Shown: positions 58,579 to 64,000 of the stretch, in pieces | How the letters are laid out: every line of letters begins with the position of its first letter | Position numbering within the stretch: position 1 is the first letter of the stretch | NCBI GenBank assembly: GCA_035507035.1 | Contig: DATJOJ010000048.1 | Span: 124,001 to 188,000 of the forward strand | Length of the DNA: 64,000 bases | Reading direction: 5' to 3' | DNA from: DATJOJ01 sp035507035 | GTDB lineage: Bacteria > Acidobacteriota > Terriglobia > Terriglobales > Acidobacteriaceae | Notes under the pieces: generated by a model | The model's input: the letters and a program-made list of their open reading frames with translations, nothing else | Database searches by the model: none | Told to the model about the DNA's origin: nothing | Made by a program: the position numbers and the translations under genes

Positions 58579-61575
58579 ATGATCGGCAAGACGATTTCGC
58601 ACTACCGCATCGTCGAGAGGCTGGGCGGTGGCGGGATGGGTGTCGTGTACAAAGCCGAGGATGTGAAACTGGGGCGCTTTGTTGCCCTGAAGTTCTTGCC
58701 TGACGATGTCGCCAACGATCCGCAAGCCCTCGCTCGTTTTCAGCGCGAAGCGCAGGCAGCTTCTGCCCTGAACCATCCCAACATCTGCATGGTCTTCGAG
58801 ATTGATGAGCGCGAGGGGCAACACTTCATCGTCATGGAGTATTTGGATGGGTTGACACTGAAGCACAAGATTGCAGGCCGTCCGATGGAGACCGAGGAAA
58901 TTCTCTCGTTGGCCATCGAAATTGCGGACGCACTTGATGCTGCGCATTCCGAAGGCATCGTTCACCGCGATATGAAGCCCGCGAATATCTTCGTCACCAA
59001 GCGCGGTCATGCCAAGATTCTGGATTTTGGCTTGGCGAAGGTGACGCCTCCGACGACTTCTTCAAGCCAGATTGGCTCTGCCAATACTGAGACAGGATCG
59101 ATAGACGCCGATCATCTGACCAGCCCCGGTTCGACTCTGGGAACGATTGCCTATATGTCACCTGAGCAAGCCAAGGGCAAGGAGCTGGATGCCCGTACCG
59201 ATTTGTTCTCCTTCGGTGCGGTGCTGTACGAGATGGCGACGGGATCGTTGCCATTCCACGGTGAAACCTCCGCACTGATATTTAATTCCATTCTGAATTT
59301 CGATCCACCACCGCCAATCCGCTTCAATCGCAACATTCCGCCGAAGCTGGAAGACATCATCAATAAAGCGCTGGAGAAGGACCGCACTCTCCGCTATCAG
59401 AATGCAACCGACATGCGGACCGACCTGCAGCGGCTGAAGCGAGATACGGAAACAGGGCGCGTGGCGAGAGCGAGTTCGGGAAACGTGCCTGCTGCGCAAG
59501 ACAGTGTCATCAGCCGTGAGGGGACGATCACCCCAGAAGCAAGCCTTAAGCGAAACTCCGCAGATTCGCGGACAGGAGTGTCCGCGCCGCAGGGCAAGCA
59601 GCCGAGGGCGGCTGTCCCCAGGTGGGCTGTGACTGCGGCTGCCATTGTGGTCATCGCGTTTGCTGCTGTTGGCGTCTACTACCGTTCGCGCAAGGCCAAG
59701 CCGCTCACCGACAAAGACACCATTGTTCTCGCCGACTTCGCCAACAGCACAGGCGACCCGGTGTTCGACGACACGCTCAAGACCGCCCTTAGCGTGGCGC
59801 TGAACCAGTCGCCATTTCTGAATGTTCTCTCAGACAACAGAGTGGCCGAAAGTCTGAAGCTGATGACCCGACCGCCAGACACTAAGCTCACGCCTGCCGT
59901 GGCCCGCGAACTTTGCCAACGGACCGACAGCCAGGCTTACATAGCCGGATCGATTGCGAGGCTGGGCAGTCAATATGTGGTGGGGTTGGAGGCAGTGAAC
60001 TGCCAGAGCGGAGACTCGCTGGCACAGGTGCAGGCTACTGCGCCCGCGAAAGAGAAGGTGCTCGATGTGCTGGGCAAGGCGGCATCCAAGCTGCGCGGCG
60101 AATTGGGAGAGTCGCTGACATCGGTGCAAAAGCTCGACGTCCCTCTATCGGAAGCTACCACGCCTTCAATTGAAGCGCTGCAGGCGTACAGCCTTGGCGT
60201 AAGGGCTGCACGAGAGCAGGGAGTTACCGCAGCCTTGCCGCATGACCAACGCGCCATCGAACTTGATCCAATTTTCGCTTTGGGCTACAGGTCACTAGGC
60301 AACGACTACTCCGATCTTCTCGAGCCCGAACGCGCCCGCGAGTACTTTACCAAGGCATTTGAGTTACGGGAACATGCCAGCGAGCGAGAAAGGCTTGCGA
60401 TCAGCGCCGATTACTATGACAAGGTTACCGGCGAACTCGACAAAGCTGAGAAGGCCTATCGGGAGTGGGTAGAGACCTATCCGCACGACTTCAGCGCACA
60501 TGGAAATCTCGGCATCGTGTACAGCGAACAGGGGCAACATGAAAGGGCGGCGGATGAATATCGCGAAAGCCTCCGCCTCGTCGGAGGCAACGTTGCCACC
60601 TATGCAGACCTTGTGAACGCGATGCTCGCTTTGCAGCGATTTGACGAAGCGCAGCAGATCATCCGCCAGACGCAAGCACAAAAGCTGGATGATCCCGTAC
60701 TCCACAGCGCGCTATACGCACTGGCCTTTCTCCACGCAGATTCGCGGGCCATGGCGGAACAACAACAATGGCTTGTAGGCCAGCCCGAGGTTGAGAACCT
60801 TGGCCTATCGCTGGCTTCCGACACAGAAGCATACGCGGGTCACCTGAGCAAGGCGCGGGATCTGACCAAGCGCTCGGTAGATTCCGCCATCCACGCTGAC
60901 AGCAAGGAGAGCGGGGCGATCTGGCTGGAGAATGCGGCTCTGCGAGAAGCCGCGATGGGCAATGCTGCGAACGCGAAGCAGGCGGCCACTGAAGGTTTGA
61001 AACTTGCTCCCACCAGTCAGGGCGTCCAGGTCGAAGCCGCACTCGCATTTGCGATGGCGGGTGATGCGTCGCGCGCCGAATCGCTGGCGCAAGGCCAGAA
61101 CAAACGCTTCCCACTCGACACCCAGGTGCATTCGCTTTGGCTAACGGCGATTCGCACGCAATTGGCGGTGGACCGGAAGCATCCTGCCGCCGCACTGAAT
61201 GATTCACAAACTGCCGTTGACCCCATCCAGTTTGGGCAAATCGCATTTGTGGCAAACATTTCCTGCCTATATCCCATTTACATTCGCGGCGAGGCATATC
61301 TGGCAGCGGGACAGGGCAAGGAAGCCGCAGCCGAGTTTCAGAAAATCGTTGATCACAACGGCATCGTGTGGAACTGCTGGACAGGAGCCTTAGCGCATCT
61401 AGGCGTGGCGCGGGCGAACGCATCGCAAGCCAAGAGTTCGCAAGGTGCTGACGCAGACGCCGCACGCGTAAGAGCCTTGGCAGCCTACAAAGACTTCCTT
61501 GCCCTCTGGAAAGACGCCGACCCCGAAATCCCTATCCTGAAAGAAGCCAAAGCCGAATACGCGAAGCTGCAGTAG
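58579..61575 (+). CDS. Membrane Ser/Thr protein kinase with C-terminal TPR domain
   Basis: 998 residues. The PknB-type kinase domain covers about 9-270: Gly-rich loop LGGGGMGVVYKA, Lys38 in VALKFL, HRDMKPAN (about 131), DFGLAK (about 151) and APE-equivalent YMSPEQAKG. A disordered linker with basic and Ser/Thr residues precedes a transmembrane helix at about 354-374 (WAVTAAAIVVIAFAAVGVYY). Outside lies a TolB-amino-like segment (IVLADFANSTGDPVFDDTLKTAL...) and about eight TPR-like repeats to the C-terminus. This kinase-TM-TPR layout is a hallmark of Acidobacteria. The ligand and targets are unknown. Ribosome binding site weak. Confidence 0.92.
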   Translation: MIGKTISHYRIVERLGGGGMGVVYKAEDVKLGRFVALKFLPDDVANDPQALARFQREAQAASALNHPNICMVFEIDEREGQHFIVMEYLDGLTLKHKIAGRPMETEEILSLAIEIADALDAAHSEGIVHRDMKPANIFVTKRGHAKILDFGLAKVTPPTTSSSQIGSANTETGSIDADHLTSPGSTLGTIAYMSPEQAKGKELDARTDLFSFGAVLYEMATGSLPFHGETSALIFNSILNFDPPPPIRFNRNIPPKLEDIINKALEKDRTLRYQNATDMRTDLQRLKRDTETGRVARASSGNVPAAQDSVISREGTITPEASLKRNSADSRTGVSAPQGKQPRAAVPRWAVTAAAIVVIAFAAVGVYYRSRKAKPLTDKDTIVLADFANSTGDPVFDDTLKTALSVALNQSPFLNVLSDNRVAESLKLMTRPPDTKLTPAVARELCQRTDSQAYIAGSIARLGSQYVVGLEAVNCQSGDSLAQVQATAPAKEKVLDVLGKAASKLRGELGESLTSVQKLDVPLSEATTPSIEALQAYSLGVRAAREQGVTAALPHDQRAIELDPIFALGYRSLGNDYSDLLEPERAREYFTKAFELREHASERERLAISADYYDKVTGELDKAEKAYREWVETYPHDFSAHGNLGIVYSEQGQHERAADEYRESLRLVGGNVATYADLVNAMLALQRFDEAQQIIRQTQAQKLDDPVLHSALYALAFLHADSRAMAEQQQWLVGQPEVENLGLSLASDTEAYAGHLSKARDLTKRSVDSAIHADSKESGAIWLENAALREAAMGNAANAKQAATEGLKLAPTSQGVQVEAALAFAMAGDASRAESLAQGQNKRFPLDTQVHSLWLTAIRTQLAVDRKHPAAALNDSQTAVDPIQFGQIAFVANISCLYPIYIRGEAYLAAGQGKEAAAEFQKIVDHNGIVWNCWTGALAHLGVARANASQAKSSQGADADAARVRALAAYKDFLALWKDADPEIPILKEAKAEYAKLQ

Positions 61576-61885
61576 CCACCTGAGGCTGTCAGGCGTTTAA
61601 AGCGGCGGCCGATTTCAGGAAAGGTTGCGCCGCGGTTGCAATGGGCAATATATTTTCCCTTTCGCGTGCGACGCTCCGATAGCAAAACTTCCCCCTCTGT
61701 AACGGAATTTTCACCGCATCGTCATACGGTCGTCACATTTCATCTTTAAGGTTAAAGTTCACAGCATGCAGCCTAGGTGAATCAGTCGCAGCACTCATTA
61801 CGTTCAACCAACAAATCAACTTCCAACTGCGGCGAGTACGGCAAGTCTTTTTCTCAGTAGCTCACCGCGCAGTGACATCGAGCGT
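61576..61885. other. Intergenic region upstream of the CusRS-like genes
   Basis: 310 bases without a gene. Contains a small dyad CTTTAA-GG-TTAAAG (61744-61757) that could be an operator of the response regulator that follows, and several direct repeats of CGTCAT/CGTCAC around 61720-61736. No strong terminator after the kinase gene. Confidence 0.35.
61744..61757. promoter_or_regulatory. Possible operator dyad
   Basis: CTTTAA-GG-TTAAAG, six-base perfect arms, 129 bases before the response regulator start. AT-rich dyads in front of autoregulated OmpR-type genes are common, but the match is short. Confidence 0.25.
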
Positions 61886-62560
61886 ATGAGAATTCTGGTC
61901 ATCGAGGATGAAATCAAGACCGCCCGTTTTCTTCAGAAAGGACTTGGGGAAGCAGGCTTCGTTGTCGACTTGGCTGGTGACGGACTGGACGGGCTGCACT
62001 TGGCCCAGGGGATAGAGTTCGATCTCATCATCCTGGACGTCATGATCCCCAACCTTGATGGCTGGCAGGTTCTTACGGAATTGCGCAAGTCCGGCCGTCA
62101 GACGTCAGTGCTTTTTCTGACCGCCCGCGACGCGGTGCACGAGCGGGTTCGCGGATTCGAGTTGGGAGCCGACGACTACATGGTGAAACCATTCGCCTTT
62201 TCCGAACTGCTGGCGCGCGTGCGTTCGCTGCTGCGCCGCAGTTCGGCTCGCATGCAAGAAGCTATCCGACTTGCTGACCTGGAGATCGATCTGCTGCGTC
62301 AGCGTGCCACGCGAGCCGGCCATCGATTAGAGTTGACCGCGAAGGAATTCCTGCTTCTCTCCCTGCTGGCCCGGCGCGCGGGCGAAGTTTTGTCACGTAC
62401 GTTGATCGCTGAGTCCGTCTGGGACATGAATTTTGACAGCGACACCAATGTGGTTGATGTCCACGTGCGGAGGCTGCGCAGCAAAGTGGACGATCCCTTT
62501 CCTCTCAAGTTGATCCACACCGTTCGTGGCGCCGGCTATGTCCTGGAATCTGGGGGATAA
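61886..62560 (+). CDS. OmpR-family response regulator (CusR/CopR-like)
   Basis: 224 residues. Receiver: Glu7-Asp8 pair (VIEDEIKTARFLQKGL), phospho-acceptor Asp51 (LIILDVMIPNLDGW), Lys about 101 in MVKPFAFSELLARVRSLLRR. The winged-helix DNA-binding domain follows (LELTAKEFLLLSLLARRAGEVLSR, then VVDVHVRRLRSKVDD and IHTVRGAGYVL). The spacing and wording are those of heavy-metal regulators CusR/CzcR, though the inducer cannot be read from sequence. It overlaps the kinase gene by 23 bases. No efflux or copper oxidase genes lie in the window. Confidence 0.9.
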   Translation: MRILVIEDEIKTARFLQKGLGEAGFVVDLAGDGLDGLHLAQGIEFDLIILDVMIPNLDGWQVLTELRKSGRQTSVLFLTARDAVHERVRGFELGADDYMVKPFAFSELLARVRSLLRRSSARMQEAIRLADLEIDLLRQRATRAGHRLELTAKEFLLLSLLARRAGEVLSRTLIAESVWDMNFDSDTNVVDVHVRRLRSKVDDPFPLKLIHTVRGAGYVLESGG

Positions 62561-63986
62561 ATTCGGAAAAGCATCTCGGTTCTCTGGCACTCTGGCTTTT
62601 CGCTTGACTGCCTGGTACGTTCTCGCTGGCCTGGCGCTGGTCGTCTTCACCACTGCCAGTCTTTATTTCGTGCTGCTCACGGAACTGGAAAAAAGCACGG
62701 ATCTGTTTCTGGCCGACAAAATCCATGTGCTGCGCACCATGCTGCACGAGCGACCTGATGATTGGGACGGGCTGCGCGAGGAGATCGAACTGGAGTCGGC
62801 GGCGAGGAGATACCAGCAGTTCTACATCCGCCTTTTGGACGAACGAGGAACTCCACTCTTAACAACTCCGGGGATGGAGGAACAATTAGATCTGACACGA
62901 TTGACGTCTCAAACCCAAGGTCACCCAGAGCATGCCACACGCCTGAGAGGGAACAATGGCCGGGTCTTTGTTGCGATGAGCGCTGCTGCTCCGGTAGGCG
63001 GTTCCCCTCAAATCGATACCATGCAGATCGCCATCGATATTTCCCAACAGCAAGATTTTCTGGCGCGGTACCGGAACCGTTTTTGGGTCATCCTGCTGGC
63101 TACACTGGCGGTGTTTCCCCTGATCGGCTATCAGATTGCGACCCGAGGCATTCGCCCCGTAAGAGAAATAGCGATGACAGCCCGGCACATCAGTTCAACC
63201 AACCTGCACGAACGTATCAAACCCGAAGGCTATCCTTCTGAGCTGGCGTATCTGGCGGCTACTTTTAACAAAATGTTGGATCGACTGGAAGAGTCTTTTG
63301 ACCGCATTTCGAAATTCTCTGCGGATATTGCCCACGATCTGCGCACCCCCGTAAACAACATTCGCGGTGAAGCAGAAGTCGCGCTGGCTCGCGCCCGAAC
63401 AGTCGATGAGTATCGCGAAGTTTTGGGCTCGTGTCTGGAAGAAGCCGTGCGGCTATCGGATTTGATTGGCGACCTGCTGTTTCTCGCCCGTGCAGAAAGT
63501 CCGCTTGCTCACCTGCATCGCGAGAACATCAATGTAGGGGAATTGCTCTCGGGGATTCGCGAATATTACGAAGCTCCCGCGGCCGATCGAGGCGTTGCTC
63601 TTTCGACAGACGTGCCCAATGAACCAGTGATTGCCCAATTGGACCGTACTCTTCTGCAGAGGGCAGTGGGGAATCTCGTTTCAAATGCTCTGGCACACAC
63701 TCCTCCAGGAAAATCCGTCGTCCTCGGCACTTCCGTTGAAGCCGCCGTCGTCCGCATCAAAGTCTCTGATACTGGGGCCGGCATTCCTCCGGAGGCGTTA
63801 CCGAGAGTGTTCGACCGCTTTTTTCGAGTGGATGAGTCGCGTTCTCAAGCTTTGGGGGGAACCGGGCTAGGCCTGGCGATTGTTCAAAGCATCATGCTAT
63901 TGCATGGCGGGAATGTGGAAATCGCGAGCCAGGTTGGGCAAGGAACCCAAGTAACTCTCCAAATCCCCGTATCTCGTGCCGCCTGA
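62538..63986 (+). CDS. Sensor histidine kinase (CusS/heavy-metal type)
   Basis: 482 residues. Two membrane helices (about 23-48 and 172-195) flank a periplasmic domain of about 125 residues. HAMP follows, then HisKA with SADIAHDLRTPVNNIRGE (phospho-acceptor His near 266) and a HATPase with NLVSNALAHTP, VSDTGAGIP and GGTGLGLAIVQSIMLLHGG. The layout and HDLRTP-x-N sequence are those of CusS-type metal sensors. It terminates 14 bases before the end of the window and is complete. ATG at 62538 is inside the regulator gene; a GTG at 62526 is the alternative. Confidence 0.9.
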   Translation: MSWNLGDKFGKASRFSGTLAFRLTAWYVLAGLALVVFTTASLYFVLLTELEKSTDLFLADKIHVLRTMLHERPDDWDGLREEIELESAARRYQQFYIRLLDERGTPLLTTPGMEEQLDLTRLTSQTQGHPEHATRLRGNNGRVFVAMSAAAPVGGSPQIDTMQIAIDISQQQDFLARYRNRFWVILLATLAVFPLIGYQIATRGIRPVREIAMTARHISSTNLHERIKPEGYPSELAYLAATFNKMLDRLEESFDRISKFSADIAHDLRTPVNNIRGEAEVALARARTVDEYREVLGSCLEEAVRLSDLIGDLLFLARAESPLAHLHRENINVGELLSGIREYYEAPAADRGVALSTDVPNEPVIAQLDRTLLQRAVGNLVSNALAHTPPGKSVVLGTSVEAAVVRIKVSDTGAGIPPEALPRVFDRFFRVDESRSQALGGTGLGLAIVQSIMLLHGGNVEIASQVGQGTQVTLQIPVSRAA

Positions 63987-64000
63987 AGCCAATCCAAGAT

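Overview
The window looks like a chromosomal segment of an acidobacterium, probably from the Terriglobia/Koribacter side of Acidobacteriota. The reasons are an Oar-like TonB-dependent receptor with an N-terminal carboxypeptidase-regulatory-like domain, a Ser/Thr kinase with a long TPR tail, a secreted S53 peptidase, HAF-like secreted repeat proteins, and the general gene style. This placement is inferred from gene content; no marker gene was compared. No phage, insertion sequence or CRISPR array was seen.

Layout. 0-8 kb: Oar-like receptor; a Tat-exported metallophosphoesterase plus cupredoxin, divergent from an ECF sigma/anti-sigma pair; a sedolisin-type peptidase. 8-13 kb: an operon with an RsbRD-like protein, an acetyl-CoA hydrolase/CoA-transferase family enzyme, a ferredoxin and a 2-oxoacid:ferredoxin oxidoreductase whose thiamine and gamma subunits are fused. 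It is preceded by a perfect CRP/FNR-type palindrome. 13-24 kb: HAF-like repeat protein, an orphan OppD-type ATPase, a phosphodiesterase, an S9 peptidase, RNase HI, a fibronectin-III lipoprotein, a truncated relic of an amidohydrolase-like gene, Ada, a CBM9-like protein and an acyl-CoA dehydrogenase. 24-37 kb: lipoyl synthase, a LolA-like lipoprotein with an FtsX-type permease, MltG, M1 aminopeptidase, a cation/proton antiporter, RuvX, an AI-2E-type transporter, CarD, GreA and a phosphatidyltransferase.

37-43 kb holds the most striking region: an assimilatory sulfate/sulfite reduction operon (siroheme reductase, siroheme dehydrogenase, SUMT, APS reductase), every junction a 4-bp overlap. Just upstream lies a 28-codon ORF, too short for ordinary gene calling, with six cysteine codons in an eight-codon stretch. 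It is followed by mutually exclusive hairpins and a U-tract that ends at the start codon of the reductase gene. This has the full architecture of a ribosome-mediated, cysteine-responsive transcription attenuator.

43-64 kb: a second HAF-like protein, a LytS/LytTR two-component pair, tRNA-Pro(UGG), MarC, a 2'-5' RNA ligase-like protein, a kelch-like secreted protein, a UDP-glucose dehydrogenase homologue that has lost nearly all catalytic residues, tRNA-His(GUG), and a signalling cluster (receiver-glutaredoxin-like-thioredoxin-reductase-like fusion, cyclic-nucleotide-binding histidine kinase, DisA-type diadenylate-cyclase-domain protein). A TPR-sulfotransferase, a membrane Ser/Thr kinase with TPRs and a CusRS-like two-component system follow. 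Start codons were moved from the longest ORF wherever a signal peptide, ribosome binding site or domain boundary argued for a shorter protein.
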